Positions 16,174-25,028 of a stretch of 64,000 bases of DNA are shown piece by piece. Under the pieces are notes generated by a model, which had not been told where the DNA came from, did no database searches, and saw only the letters and a list, made by a program, of their open reading frames with translations. Positions within the stretch are counted from its first letter, which is position 1. Each line of letters starts with the position of its first letter. The position numbers were made by a program, and so were the translations under genes. This DNA is from JAGQRJ01 sp041402045 (GTDB lineage: Bacteria; Planctomycetota; J058): the NCBI GenBank assembly GCA_041402045.1, contig JAWKSZ010000039.1, positions 1 through 64,000 on the forward strand, given 5' to 3'.

Positions 16174-17975
16174 GCCCGAGGCGCGCGTTCGCGGGCGCGC
16201 TGCTGCTCGCGCTCGCGGGCTGCGCCTACCTGCGCGACCGCGGCGCCGACGCCGCCGACGTGCTCACGCTCCAGGCCAGCTATGGGCTGGGGCTCGCCGC
16301 CGACGTCAAGGCCGGCGACGCGCTGCACCTGGGGGTCGGCTACGCCGACGTGCGCAAGCTCGGCCTGCGCGGTCGGGAGTGGCGCTGGATCCGCGACCGC
16401 GAGGTGGGGCTCCCGCTCTCGAGCCTGCTCTGGATCGGCGCGCTGCGCGACGGCCAGCTCTCGCGGGTGGGCCACCTCTACGCCAACGTGGAGGAGCTGT
16501 GGTTCCAAGCGCCTACGCGCTGGGGCGAGCTCGAGGTCGGCGCCTTCGTGGGGGTGCTCGGGCTGCGGGTGGGGGTCTCGCTGATCGAGCTGGTGGACCT
16601 GTTCGCGGGGCTCGTGGGCCTCGACCCGCTGGGGGACGACCGGGGCCTCGAGCCCGAGCCCGAAGCCCTGCCCGAAGAGCCCGGGGAGTGGCTGGCCGGG
16701 GACCTCCACGACCACTGTCAGCCCCCCGATCGCGCGGGGCACGCGGCGAGCACGCCGGAGGAGACCGCCGAGCTCGCCGCGACGAACGGCCTCGACTTCG
16801 TGGGGATCAACCCGCACCTCTGGATCGGGCGGCGGGAGCGCGCCTCGATCGGTGAGTTCGCGCCCTTCGCCCGGGCGCTGCGCGCGCTCGCCGCGCGGGA
16901 CGACCTGCCCCTGATCGTGCCGGGGTTCGAGGTGACCCTCGCCCGGGGGATCCACGAGCTCGAGCGCAGCGTCGCGCAGATCCCGGGCGGGCACGCGCTG
17001 CTCCTGTTCCCGGAGGTCGAGGACCTCGCGCAGGCGGTGTTGAAGGATCCCGAGGCCACGCCCCTGGAGGCGGTCCGCGCCTGGCTCGATCGGCCGCGGA
17101 CCGAGCGGCTGTGGGCGCCGACCCACCCCACCCACGAGGCGATCGAGGTGCCCCTGTTTCCGGACTGGGCCGCGCACTGGCCGGGGGTGGGGCGGCCGCC
17201 GTCCCCGCGCGTCCTGCGCGCCCGGGCCGCGACCGCGCTCCGCGACCGACCCTTCCCCGACGCGGCGCCTGTCTCGAGCCTCGCGCCCGGCGGGACGCTG
17301 CTCTCGTCGGGGAACGCCTACGCCGACTGGCTCGAGGTGTGGACCGCCACCGACCCCGAGGCCACGACCTTCTCCACCGCCTGGGCCCCAGCGGCCGCGT
17401 TCGAGGTCGCCCCGCAGGGCGAGCAGCCCCTGGTGGGGCTGCTGGAGGAGCCGCTCGACGGGCTCGAGGCCCTGAGCGGGATCCTGCAGCTGGCCGAGCG
17501 CGCGATCGGGCGCGGGGAGGACGAGCTGGCCACGGCCCAGGTGTTCGCGACCCTCGATCGCGCGATCCTCGCGGAGCGTCGGCGGCTCACCGTGCTCGGC
17601 GGCTCGGACAACCACCGCGACCTGCTGTTCCCCACCCTGTGGGTGTTCGCCCGCGAGCGCAGCAGCGCCGCGGTGTTCGAGGCCTTGCGCCTCGGCCGGG
17701 TGTGCGTCGGCGGCGAGGGCGCGCGCTGGTTCCGCGCGCGCACCGATCTCGAGCCGGCCTGGCGCTGGGTGGGGGCCGATCTGCAGGCCGCACGGCAGGT
17801 AGAGCTCGCGTGGCGCGGAGAGGCCGAGCTGTTCGTGGACGGCGTCTCCCAGGGCAGCCTGCGCGACAGCTTCGTGCACGACGTCGAGGCCGGCAGCTTC
17901 CACGCCTACCGGATCGTGGTCGGGCCCTCGCGCTCGGCGTGGATCTACGTCAACCTCCCGCAGGAGCCCCAGTGA
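16170..17975 (+). CDS. PHP-domain (CehA/McbA-like) hydrolase lipoprotein
   Basis: 601 aa, GTG 16170 overlapping the DUF2752 gene by 4 nt. A lipobox LALAGC places the lipidated Cys at residue 18. Residues 20-165 are a conserved-looking module (LGLAADVKAGDALHLGVGYADV) seen in lipoproteins that report on envelope structures. A PHP-type metallo-hydrolase domain begins near 178 with GDLHDHCQPP and ends with LGGSDNHRD near 475-483, supplying the metal-binding His/Asp residues. C-terminal residues are beta-rich. PHP domains hydrolyse phosphoesters or esters; the CehA/McbA group includes a carbaryl esterase. The physiological substrate is not predictable from context. Confidence 0.78.
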   Translation: MSPRRAFAGALLLALAGCAYLRDRGADAADVLTLQASYGLGLAADVKAGDALHLGVGYADVRKLGLRGREWRWIRDREVGLPLSSLLWIGALRDGQLSRVGHLYANVEELWFQAPTRWGELEVGAFVGVLGLRVGVSLIELVDLFAGLVGLDPLGDDRGLEPEPEALPEEPGEWLAGDLHDHCQPPDRAGHAASTPEETAELAATNGLDFVGINPHLWIGRRERASIGEFAPFARALRALAARDDLPLIVPGFEVTLARGIHELERSVAQIPGGHALLLFPEVEDLAQAVLKDPEATPLEAVRAWLDRPRTERLWAPTHPTHEAIEVPLFPDWAAHWPGVGRPPSPRVLRARAATALRDRPFPDAAPVSSLAPGGTLLSSGNAYADWLEVWTATDPEATTFSTAWAPAAAFEVAPQGEQPLVGLLEEPLDGLEALSGILQLAERAIGRGEDELATAQVFATLDRAILAERRRLTVLGGSDNHRDLLFPTLWVFARERSSAAVFEALRLGRVCVGGEGARWFRARTDLEPAWRWVGADLQAARQVELAWRGEAELFVDGVSQGSLRDSFVHDVEAGSFHAYRIVVGPSRSAWIYVNLPQEPQ

Positions 17976-18694
17976 GCACGACCGTCGATCGTCACCTGCG
18001 CGAACTGGAGCACGCCGCCCGGGCCGGCGACCACGAGGCCGCCGTGCGCTGGCTGGTGGAGCGGCTGCGCGCGGGGCTGCTCGCGGAGGAGCGCCTGCGC
18101 CTCGCGGCGCACCTCGAGCACCCGCTGGCGGTCGCCGCCGCTCGGGAGGCGCTGAACGTGGCGCCCAAGCGCCGGCGGCTCGACTCCTGGATCCGCCTGG
18201 TCGGCTTCCCGCGGCTCGCAGACTGGGGCCGTGAGCTCCCCGGCTGGACCGCGCTCGTGCAGCCGGTGTGCGTGCGCGCGGCGACGGTGGCCACCGAGCT
18301 GGCGCTCCCCTACTGGTGCTCGCTGCGGGCGTTCGCGTACGGGGAGATCGACGAGCGTGACCAGGCCTACCTCCAGGACGTGGTGCGCCTGGCGCGGGCC
18401 TGGATCGACGAGCCCACCCCGGCCAACGCGCAGCGCATGGGCTCGCGCAGCATGGGGGTGTGGGGCGGGATCGCAGGTGCGGTAGGGCTCGAGCTGGCGT
18501 CGACGGTCTGTCAGCCGGTGGCGCCCGGCGCGACCTCGCGCCACTCGCAGGTGCAGCACACGGCCCGGAGCGCGGCGCAGGTCGTGAAGGAGGCGGGGGA
18601 CACCCTGCGCGAGGAGGGCGAGCCCGAGGACGCGCTCCGCGACGCGATCCGGGCGGAGACGATCCCCTGGCTCCTGGGCGAGCTGCCCGGCTAG
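17972..18694 (+). CDS. Conserved hypothetical protein, last gene of ABC operon
   Basis: 240 aa from GTG 17972 (4-nt overlap with the PHP gene). The N-terminus (VDRHLRELEHAARAGDHEAA; RLRAGLLAEERLRLAAHLEH) is a helical leader that precedes diverse domains in planctomycete-type proteins. The centre contains CSLRAFAYGEIDERDQAY and a lone WIDEPTP segment; the whole is alpha-helical with no catalytic motif. It could be an adaptor, since similar leaders occur on kinases and regulators. No signal peptide, so cytoplasmic. Function unknown. Confidence 0.65.
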   Translation: MSTTVDRHLRELEHAARAGDHEAAVRWLVERLRAGLLAEERLRLAAHLEHPLAVAAAREALNVAPKRRRLDSWIRLVGFPRLADWGRELPGWTALVQPVCVRAATVATELALPYWCSLRAFAYGEIDERDQAYLQDVVRLARAWIDEPTPANAQRMGSRSMGVWGGIAGAVGLELASTVCQPVAPGATSRHSQVQHTARSAAQVVKEAGDTLREEGEPEDALRDAIRAETIPWLLGELPG

Positions 18695-18697
18695 TGG

Positions 18698-18840
18698 TCC
18701 GTCCGCGAACAAGGGCTCCAGGTCGCGGGGCAGGAGCGCCACGCTCTCGCGGGCGAGGGCCGGGGAGCCTTCGGCCTCGGCCAGGACGAAGCTCCCCTGG
18801 AGCACCGCCTCTCGAGCGGTATGTTCTGGGCCAGCTCAGG
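18698..18840 (-). pseudogene. Remnant of a TetR/AcrR-type regulator C-terminus
   Basis: Minus-strand codons with coding-like GC3 encode REAVLQGSFVLAEAEGSPAL followed by ARESVALLPRDLEPLF, closely matching the C-terminal ligand-domain helices of TetR-family regulators (LQGAFLLAKAEGDP...). No N-terminal DNA-binding part, start codon or proper stop is present, and the plus-strand neighbours abut it on both sides. It looks like debris left by a deletion. Family call is from pattern memory and would need a profile search. Confidence 0.4.
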
Positions 18841-18848
18841 AGGTGCGT

Positions 18849-19751
18849 ATGGCGGCGCGGATCGTGCCCTGCCTTTGGTTCGACGATCAAGCGGAGGAGG
18901 CGGCCCGCCTCTACAGCGGGCTCTTGCCAGGGGGGCGGATCCTCGGGGCCTCGCGTTACCCCGAGTCCTGCGACAACCCCTCGCAGAAGCCGCGGGGGAG
19001 CGTCATGACCGTCGAGTTCGAGCTCGCGGGTCAGCCCTTCACCGCGCTCAACGGCGGACCCCTGTTCACCCCCAACCCGAGTGTGTCGTTCTTCCTCTAC
19101 GCGGAGCGCGCGGACGAGGTGGACCGGGTCTACGCCGCCCTCGAGCCCGGGGGGAAGGCGCTCATGCCCCTGGGCAGCTACCCCTGGAGCGAGCGCTACG
19201 GCTGGATCCAAGACCGCTTCGGGATCTCCTGGCAGGTCATGCTGCGGCGCTCCCCCGACGACCCTGCGGTCGCGCCGAGCCTCATGTTCGCGGACGCGCG
19301 CTTCGGCCAGGCCGCGCAGGCCCTCGAGACCTACGCGCGGGTCTTCTCCGGCGAGGTCACCCTGCTCGACCGCTACCCGGAGAGCATGGGGGTCCCGGGG
19401 GACGCGATCGCCCACGGTCGCTGCGTCGTCGACGGTCAGACCCTGACCGCCATGGACGCCCCCGGCGAGCACGGGTTCGCGTTCAGCGAGGCGATCTCGC
19501 TGGCCGTGCACTGCGCGGACCAGGCCGAGGTCGATCGCTTGTGGGAGGCCCTGGGCGAGGGCGGGGAGCACGGCCCCTGCGGCTGGCTCAAGGACCGCTT
19601 CGGGCTCTCGTGGCAAGTCACGCCGGCGTCCATGCTCTCGCGGATCCTGAGCGAGGACAGCGCCGCCAAGGACCGCGCGTTCCAGGCCATGCTCGGCATG
19701 AGCAAGCTCGACCTGGCCGCCCTCGACGCCGCCTACGCGGGGGACTGCTAG
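18849..19751 (+). CDS. Double VOC-domain (3-demethylubiquinone-9 3-methyltransferase-like/PhnB) protein
   Basis: 300 aa; ATG 18849 has CAGGAGG at 18837-18843, favouring it over GTG 18843. Two tandem glyoxalase-fold domains occupy about 1-140 and 148-295. The first starts ARIVPCLWFDDQAEEAARLY and ends DRFGISWQVML, the second ends DRFGLSWQVTP, typical of the PF06983-type VOC group. Despite the legacy name these proteins rarely have methyltransferase activity; metal-dependent binding or resistance roles are more likely. It sits beside the TetR remnant and its stop overlaps that of the converging DUF4388 gene. A -10-like TATGTT lies at 18820-18825. Confidence 0.82.
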   Translation: MAARIVPCLWFDDQAEEAARLYSGLLPGGRILGASRYPESCDNPSQKPRGSVMTVEFELAGQPFTALNGGPLFTPNPSVSFFLYAERADEVDRVYAALEPGGKALMPLGSYPWSERYGWIQDRFGISWQVMLRRSPDDPAVAPSLMFADARFGQAAQALETYARVFSGEVTLLDRYPESMGVPGDAIAHGRCVVDGQTLTAMDAPGEHGFAFSEAISLAVHCADQAEVDRLWEALGEGGEHGPCGWLKDRFGLSWQVTPASMLSRILSEDSAAKDRAFQAMLGMSKLDLAALDAAYAGDC

Positions 19752-21952
19752 AGCGTCCGCGCGCCGCTGTGGGGCGTGTGCTCGCCGAGCAGGCGCAGCA
19801 GGGGGTGGCGCGACACGCGACCCGAGTCGAGGCGCTGGGCGCGGTTGATCGCGTCTTGCGCCATGCCCACGTTCTGGCGGTCGTGCATGATCTCGGCGTA
19901 GCGCAGGAGCAGCGCCGCCGCGGCGCGGGGCTCCTCGGCCTGTTGCTCTAGCTCGGCGCTGACCAGGAGCGCGCGCGGGTCGGCGGCGCTGATCTCCAGC
20001 GCGCGGCGCGCGTCGGAGCGCCCCTCGTCGATCAGCCCCACGCGCTGGCAGAGCTCGGCGCAGGTGAGCCAGGCCTCGAAGCCCAGGTCGAGGTCGCCCT
20101 GGAGTTCGTGCAGCGCGGCCAGGCCGCGGCGACTGGCGAGGTCGAAGGGGTCGATCTCCAGCGCCTCCTGGTAGGCCGAGCGCGCCTTGCGCACGTCCTC
20201 CTGGCGCAGGGCCTCCTCGGCGAGCTGGCGCAGGGTGCGCCCGGCCTCGACCCGCATGCCGAGGGCGAGGTAGGTATGCGCCAGCTCGTAGCAGGTCTCC
20301 AGGCGCTGGGGGTCGAGCTCGACCACCCGCGCCAGGGGCGAGATCAGGGCCGGGGTCGGCGGCTCGCCCGGGGTGGGGCGCAGGCTCTGGGCCATGCCCA
20401 GGTAGCGGCTGATCGCCAGGTCGCGCTGGTCGTTCTCGAGGTAGGCCTTGGCCAGCCACTCCCAGGCGGGGGTCGAGCTCGGCTCGAGCTCCACGATCGA
20501 CTCGTAGACCCGGATCAGGAAGGGCCAGTTGATCGAGTTCGCGATCAGGCCGGAGTTGTAGAGGATGTCCGCCAGCCCGCGGTACTCGGCCACGGCGTCG
20601 TTGGTCGAGCCGAGCCCGGCCAGGGACTCTGCCAGGCGCAGGCGGGCGTCGAGGTTCTCGGGGTCGATCTCCAGGATCTCGCGGTAGGCGTCGATCGCGC
20701 GCTCGAGGTTCCCCGCCTCGACCTCGAGGGTCGCGAGCTCGTCGAGGCGCGCCATGGCTTGCACGCCCTCGCCCTCGTCGCGGTGCAGCCGCGCCAGGCC
20801 GCGCAGCGTGGCGCCGTCCTGGGGGTCCAGCTCGAGGAGCTGGACCATGAGGTCCGAGATCAGCTGCGGGCTCTCGCCGTTGGTCTCGGCCAGGGCGATC
20901 AGGTTGCGCAGCTGGAGCGCGGCGTCGGCGGTGGCCTCGTTGGCCACGAGCAGCGGGACCAGGCGTTGGCGCAGGTGCAGGTCGGTCGGGTAGAGCTCGA
21001 CGACCTCCTTCAGCGTCGCGATCGCGAGGTCGGCGCGCTCGGCCTCGGCGCAGCGCTCGGCCACCTCGAGCCAGCGCTCGAGGGCCTCCTGCTTGTGGCC
21101 GAGGAGGTGGTGCGCGCGGGCGATCCGCCGACGCAGCTCGAAGCCGTCCTGGTCGCGCTCCCGCGCCAGTTGGTAGAGCTTGAGCGCCTTCTCGTGGTCC
21201 TCCTCGAGCTCGGCCTCGTGCCCGAGCTGCACGAGCTCGGCGGCCTCGAGGGTCACGAGCTTGCCGGCGGCCACGAGCTCGGCCAGCTTGTGCAGGCACT
21301 CGAGGGTGTTGAGCGGGGCGGCGTCGGCGATCTCGTAGGCGGAGCGGTAGCCGTCGATCAGGAGCGTGATCCGCACGTCGAGGTCTTCGGCCTTGACCGC
21401 GCCGGGGGTGGCCGGGCGCAGCACGTCGTCCTCGTGGGGAATGTGCTCGCGGACGAGGGTCCACTCGTCCTCGCGCCGGGCGGCCTCCATGAGCAGGCTC
21501 ATGCCGCCCAGCTGCAGCTCGACCTCGAGGTCCGCCTCCGAGAACACGTCGCCCAGCGGCTCGTCCTTGGCGTGGAAGCGGGTCTGGACCTGCTTCCAGG
21601 TGAGCACGTTCAGCACGTCCTCGCGGGCCTGGAACGCGAGGGCCTTCGTGATGTTCTCCGAGGACACGACCCCCAGCTCGGCCAGGACCTCGCCGTAGCG
21701 GCGGCCGGTGGCGGCGTAGTCCTGGAGGGTCAGCTCGTAGTCGGCCTCGTCGATCAGGTTGAGCTGGTAGAGCGCCTTGCCCAGGATCACCTGGGAGCGG
21801 GGGATCTTGAGGTGCTGGACCACGCCGTTGCGGAAGAACAGGTAGGTCGTGGGCTCGCTCGAGCGGCTGAGCTCCAGGGTCCCCGTAGAGCGCTTGTTGC
21901 TCAGGGACTGAATGATGTCCGTGATCTCGATGAACGGGAGGTTCTCGGTCAC
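19748..21952 (-). CDS. DUF4388-TPR protein
   Basis: 734 aa from GTG 21952; the frame is open to TTG 22054, but a promoter overlaps that region and would put +1 near 22019. Residues 1-100 match DUF4388 (PatA-N-like): LPFIEITDIIQSLSNKRSTG, TLELSR, YLFFRNGVVQHLK, GRRYGEVLAELGVVS. The remaining ~600 residues are tetratricopeptide-like repeats (AIDAYREILEIDPENLDARLRLAESL; AYQEALEIDPFDLASRRGLA). DUF4388 occurs in signalling proteins with response regulators, kinases or c-di-GMP binding. Its stop codon overlaps that of the VOC gene. A cytoplasmic interaction scaffold is likely. Confidence 0.8.
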   Translation of the reverse strand: MTENLPFIEITDIIQSLSNKRSTGTLELSRSSEPTTYLFFRNGVVQHLKIPRSQVILGKALYQLNLIDEADYELTLQDYAATGRRYGEVLAELGVVSSENITKALAFQAREDVLNVLTWKQVQTRFHAKDEPLGDVFSEADLEVELQLGGMSLLMEAARREDEWTLVREHIPHEDDVLRPATPGAVKAEDLDVRITLLIDGYRSAYEIADAAPLNTLECLHKLAELVAAGKLVTLEAAELVQLGHEAELEEDHEKALKLYQLARERDQDGFELRRRIARAHHLLGHKQEALERWLEVAERCAEAERADLAIATLKEVVELYPTDLHLRQRLVPLLVANEATADAALQLRNLIALAETNGESPQLISDLMVQLLELDPQDGATLRGLARLHRDEGEGVQAMARLDELATLEVEAGNLERAIDAYREILEIDPENLDARLRLAESLAGLGSTNDAVAEYRGLADILYNSGLIANSINWPFLIRVYESIVELEPSSTPAWEWLAKAYLENDQRDLAISRYLGMAQSLRPTPGEPPTPALISPLARVVELDPQRLETCYELAHTYLALGMRVEAGRTLRQLAEEALRQEDVRKARSAYQEALEIDPFDLASRRGLAALHELQGDLDLGFEAWLTCAELCQRVGLIDEGRSDARRALEISAADPRALLVSAELEQQAEEPRAAAALLLRYAEIMHDRQNVGMAQDAINRAQRLDSGRVSRHPLLRLLGEHTPHSGARTL

Positions 21953-22025
21953 AAGAGACCCAAGGCTGGGGGTCACGGAGGGCGCTGCCAGCTCTGGGCG
22001 GTCGCTCCGCCCCTGGCCTTCCCGC

Positions 22026-22054
22026 ACCGTACCAATCCCCGGCGGCCGGAGCAA
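22026..22054 (-). promoter_or_regulatory. Probable promoter of the DUF4388-TPR gene
   Basis: On the minus strand TTGCTC (22054-22049), 17-nt spacer, TACGGT (22031-22026). Predicted +1 is near 22019, about 67 nt before GTG 21952, which supports that start over upstream in-frame TTG 22054. Confidence 0.5.
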
Positions 22055-22093
22055 CGTGGACTTGCCCTGTAAGTCCTTGGGATCGCTACAGGT

Positions 22094-22537
22094 TCAGGCC
22101 CCGAGCTGGGCCTCGAGGTCGGGGGAGAAGCGCGGGAGGGGCCAGTCGGCCTCCGGGGGGAGCGGGGTGAGCTCGATCGGGGCGTCGCCGGCGGGCACAC
22201 TGCCCTCGAGCTGGCCCTGCACGCGCTGAGCGAGGTCGACCTCGCGGTAGAACGCCTCCAGGGCCTGGGCCCAGGCGCCGAGCGCGATCCCGCCCACCTC
22301 CGCCGGGAGCTTGGCGCCCTTGGCCTTGGCCCGGGACCACACCTTGAACGTGCCCAGCGCGTTCCCGCGCTTGAGGTGCTCGAGGGCGACGGCGTGCTGG
22401 ATCAGGGTCTGGAGGGCCTCGCGCCACTCGCCCGCGGGCTCCTCGCGCCACACCGCCTCGAGCTCCTCGTGGGCGTCGAACCACTGCCGCGCGCGCAGCA
22501 GGCGCAGCCCCTCTAGCACGCGGGGGTCGAGGCTCAC
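22094..22537 (-). CDS. DUF309 domain protein
   Basis: 147 aa from GTG 22537, overlapping the Rieske gene by GTGA with GGAGG about 10 nt upstream. The family core is clear: FDAHEELEAVWREEPAGEWR, then LQTLIQHAVALEHLKRGN, with the conserved H-E-x-x-E-x-x-W pattern. DUF309 proteins are small all-helical proteins of unknown biochemical function. Translational coupling to a Rieske-type oxygenase suggests it acts in the same process here. C-terminal ~35 residues are a proline-rich extension (ELTPLPPEADWPLPRF). Confidence 0.82.
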   Translation of the reverse strand: MSLDPRVLEGLRLLRARQWFDAHEELEAVWREEPAGEWREALQTLIQHAVALEHLKRGNALGTFKVWSRAKAKGAKLPAEVGGIALGAWAQALEAFYREVDLAQRVQGQLEGSVPAGDAPIELTPLPPEADWPLPRFSPDLEAQLGA

Positions 22538-23598
22538 GACGTGGCCTCCAGTGGCACGCCCTGGCGACGGAGCAGGTCGCGCAGCGCGAGGATCGCGGGG
22601 AACACCTCCTGGTTCTGGTCGCGCCCCTGGCGCTCCCAGGCGTCTTGCTCGAGCTCCACGATCCAGCGGTCCTCCGCGAAGATCCCCGCGGTGAAGCGCC
22701 GGATCACCGGCCACAGGAGGTGGATCAGCCCGGGGATCCCCGGGCGACGCACCGAGAGCAGCCCGAGCTGGTGGCTGCGCCGCTGCGCGAGGTCGAGGGG
22801 CACGTAGGCGTTCCAGAGGTCGAGCACCGGCTCGCTGCCTTCGGCGGTCCAGAACCTGAGGGTCTGATAGGGGTAGCCCGTGCGCACGGTCATGAGGTCG
22901 TGGCGCCGGGTCTGCGCGGGGCGCCGGCGCCCGAGCATGAACCGCTCGCCCCAGTGTTGGCTGCCCTGGGTGCGCTCGAAGGTGTAGTCCGCCTCGACCC
23001 AGTCGTCGCCGGTCCGCAGGTCCAGCAGCCGGGCCTGGATCCGGCCCATGAGCCGGCGGTGCAGGTGCTGGTGGTTCATGTCCAGCAGGTTCTCGTGCAT
23101 GAACGAGTAGTGGCAGCCGACCTCGTGGTCCAGGACCAGGGTCCGGTAGCGCGGGTCCTGGGGCAGGCGCGGGAGCGGGACCTCCGCCGCGCGCGCGGCG
23201 TGCCCGGGGAACACGAACAGGAGCCCGGCGGCCTCCCGGCAGGGGTAGCTGCGCACGCCCCGCGGCGAGACCGCGGCGTAAGGGACCTCGACCCGCCCGG
23301 CGGCGTCGTAGCTCCAGCCGTGGTAGCAGCACTGCAGGCGATCGCCGCACACCTCGCCCCGGGAGAGCGGCACCTGACGGTGCGCGCAGCGATCCTCGAG
23401 GGCGAAGGCGCGCCCGTCGGCGCCGCGAGCGAGCACGATCGGCGACCCCGCGAAGGCCCGGGCCAGGGTCTGCCCTCGGCGCAGCTCGGCGCTCTGCGCG
23501 AGGGGATACCAGAAGTCGGGGTCGAGCCCCACCCGCCGCAGGTCCGCCGGCGGTGCGGAGGTCGGGGCGAGGGGCAGGGCCTGGGGCGGGCGGGGCAT
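22534..23598 (-). CDS. Rieske [2Fe-2S] non-heme iron oxygenase
   Basis: 354 aa from ATG 23598. Rieske motif C-x-H (RCAHRQVPLSRG, near 70-81) and C-x2-H variant CCYHGWSYD (near 89-97) bind the 2Fe-2S cluster. The mononuclear iron site is suggested by ENLLDMNHQHLHRRLMG near 169-185. These enzymes use O2 and electrons from a reductase to hydroxylate or demethylate aromatic or other substrates; the layout resembles the choline monooxygenase/pheophorbide-oxygenase-like branch. No ferredoxin or reductase gene is adjacent. A TAGGAT box seven nt before the ATG and absence of a Shine-Dalgarno suggest a near-leaderless mRNA. Forms an operon with the DUF309 gene. Confidence 0.88.
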   Translation of the reverse strand: MPRPPQALPLAPTSAPPADLRRVGLDPDFWYPLAQSAELRRGQTLARAFAGSPIVLARGADGRAFALEDRCAHRQVPLSRGEVCGDRLQCCYHGWSYDAAGRVEVPYAAVSPRGVRSYPCREAAGLLFVFPGHAARAAEVPLPRLPQDPRYRTLVLDHEVGCHYSFMHENLLDMNHQHLHRRLMGRIQARLLDLRTGDDWVEADYTFERTQGSQHWGERFMLGRRRPAQTRRHDLMTVRTGYPYQTLRFWTAEGSEPVLDLWNAYVPLDLAQRRSHQLGLLSVRRPGIPGLIHLLWPVIRRFTAGIFAEDRWIVELEQDAWERQGRDQNQEVFPAILALRDLLRRQGVPLEATS

Positions 23599-23656
23599 GG
23601 CAGCGATCCTACCGCTGGGCGGACCCGCTGCGCGAGCGAGTTCCGCCTGGCGAGCG

Positions 23657-24019
23657 CTACTCGACGATCTTCACCGCGTGGGCGTGGAGCTTGCCCCCGG
23701 AGGGGTGCCCGCTGACCTCGGCCTTGAGCCCGGTCTTGCCGCAGAAGGGCATGTCGCCGAGGCCGTGGTCGCCCACGATCTCGACCCAGGCGTCGTCGAC
23801 CTTGGCGTATTCGCCGCAGTGGCCGACCTCGTCCAGGGCGCAGCCGCAGATCACGTCGTAGACCGCGGTGCTCGGCGCCGCGTGGCTGGCGGCGTCCCCG
23901 GGGGCGGGGGCGGCGGGCTCGGGGGTCGCGGGGACCGGCTGCGGGTCGGTGCCGCCTTGCTCGGCGGGGCAGCCGGCGAAGCACAGGGCGACGGTCAGGG
24001 CCAGGAACACTCGGCGCAT
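23657..24019 (-). CDS. Small Cys-rich lipoprotein (DUF6370-like)
   Basis: 120 aa; ATG 24019 with GAGGAGG about 5 nt upstream. Signal peptide MRRVFLALTVALCFAGC gives a lipidated Cys at 17, followed by a Pro/Ala linker. The C-terminal domain has ICGCALDEVGHCGEYAKV and MPFCGKTG, four to five cysteines that could bind a metal, and the ending SGGKLHAHAVKIVE. The motif resembles short planctomycete-type proteins of the DUF6370 kind, but this is from memory. Probably periplasmic-facing outer or inner membrane lipoprotein; function unknown. Confidence 0.7.
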   Translation of the reverse strand: MRRVFLALTVALCFAGCPAEQGGTDPQPVPATPEPAAPAPGDAASHAAPSTAVYDVICGCALDEVGHCGEYAKVDDAWVEIVGDHGLGDMPFCGKTGLKAEVSGHPSGGKLHAHAVKIVE

Positions 24020-24084
24020 GGGGCCTCCTCGGGGGTGCGGGCCCGAGGATCGCACAGGAGCGCGCACACGCCAGGGATCGCGTC

Positions 24085-24696
24085 CTAGCCAGCGCTGGGG
24101 CTCGAGCCGCCGGGGAGCGCCGCGGGCGCCTCTTCGTCGCGCAGCCGAGGCTGGGTGAAGTCGGCGGGGAACTTGGCCATCTCGGCGCGGTAGAACGCGC
24201 GGATCCGGTCCATGTCGGCCTGGACGTCCCCGGTGGGCACGATCATGGGGCCGATCCCGCCGCGCTTGTTCGTGAAGTCGAGGAACCCCAGCGCGATCGG
24301 GACGCCCGCTGCCTGGGCCATGCGATAGAACCCGCTCTTCCAGTAGCCGGTGCCACCCGCGCGGGTCCCCTCGGCGGGGACGGTCACGATCAGGCGCTCG
24401 TGACGGGCGAAGGCGTCGGCGACCTGGTCCACCAGGTTGTTGCGCTTGCTGCGGTCCACGGGGATCCCGCCCATGCCGCGCATGAAGATCCCGAACGGGA
24501 AGCGGAACAGGCTCGCCTTCCCCAGCCAGCGCAGGCGCACGCCCAGCGCGTAGCTGATCGCGATCATGTAGGGGAAGTCCCAGTTGCTGGTGTGGGGCGC
24601 CGCGATCATGACGAACTTGGGGTCGGGGGGCACCTCGCCGGCCACCGACCAGCCGGCCACGCGCAGGTAGAGGCGTCCAATCGCGCGGCGGATCAC
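24085..24696 (-). CDS. 1-acylglycerol-3-phosphate O-acyltransferase-like (PlsC family)
   Basis: 203 aa; GTG 24696 with GAGGA upstream. The acyltransferase H-x4-D box is HTSNWD (near residues 34-39), the second block GMGGIPVDRSKRNN, and the third VPAEGTRAGGTGYWKSGF. These bind acyl donor and glycerol-phosphate acceptor in phospholipid synthesis. The WKSGFYRMA stretch is typical of the short subgroup sometimes labelled glycerol acyltransferase. Length is short for PlsC (about 240), since there is little N-terminal membrane region. It is not in an obvious lipid operon, and the next gene upstream is a small secreted-type protein. Confidence 0.85.
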   Translation of the reverse strand: MIRRAIGRLYLRVAGWSVAGEVPPDPKFVMIAAPHTSNWDFPYMIAISYALGVRLRWLGKASLFRFPFGIFMRGMGGIPVDRSKRNNLVDQVADAFARHERLIVTVPAEGTRAGGTGYWKSGFYRMAQAAGVPIALGFLDFTNKRGGIGPMIVPTGDVQADMDRIRAFYRAEMAKFPADFTQPRLRDEEAPAALPGGSSPSAG

Positions 24697-24806
24697 GCGG
24701 TCCTCGCGGCGGCGGTCAGGGGGTGGGTCAGCACGGCAGGCTCCTGGCGCGCGAGCGAGCGCGGAACGCGCCGCTCGCGCGGTCAGGAGCATACCGCGGT
24801 CGAGCG

Positions 24807-25028
24807 CTACACGTGGTAGTCGCGCAAACGCAGCGAGGTCAGGTAGTGCCGCAGGGTCGCGCCAGCCTGGCCCTCCTGCGCCTCGTCGACCCGGGCTTCC
24901 CGGGGAGCCGGGCTCAGCGACTGCACGTCGCGGCCCTCCTCGGCGGTCAGCGGCAGCACGGCGAAGGCGCTCAGCGCCAAGCCGCGCAAGATCTCGACGA
25001 TCGTTTGCGTAGGTCCCTTTCGCTTCAT
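24807..25028 (-). CDS. Small hypothetical protein
   Basis: 73 aa, ATG 25028 with a strong AAAGGAGG 5 nt upstream. Residues 10-30 are moderately hydrophobic (IVEILRGLALSAFAVLPLTA), possibly a signal peptide or membrane anchor; the rest is polar, ending RLRDYHV. No family was recognised. The ribosome-binding site is the main argument that it is translated. Confidence 0.5.
   Translation of the reverse strand: MKRKGPTQTIVEILRGLALSAFAVLPLTAEEGRDVQSLSPAPREARVDEAQEGQAGATLRHYLTSLRLRDYHV

Noticed and set aside
16155..21464. A 1,769-residue minus-strand open frame
   Set aside because: It is antisense to several well-supported plus-strand genes for most of its length; long antisense frames are expected at this GC content. 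Only the DUF4388-TPR frame on that strand is real.
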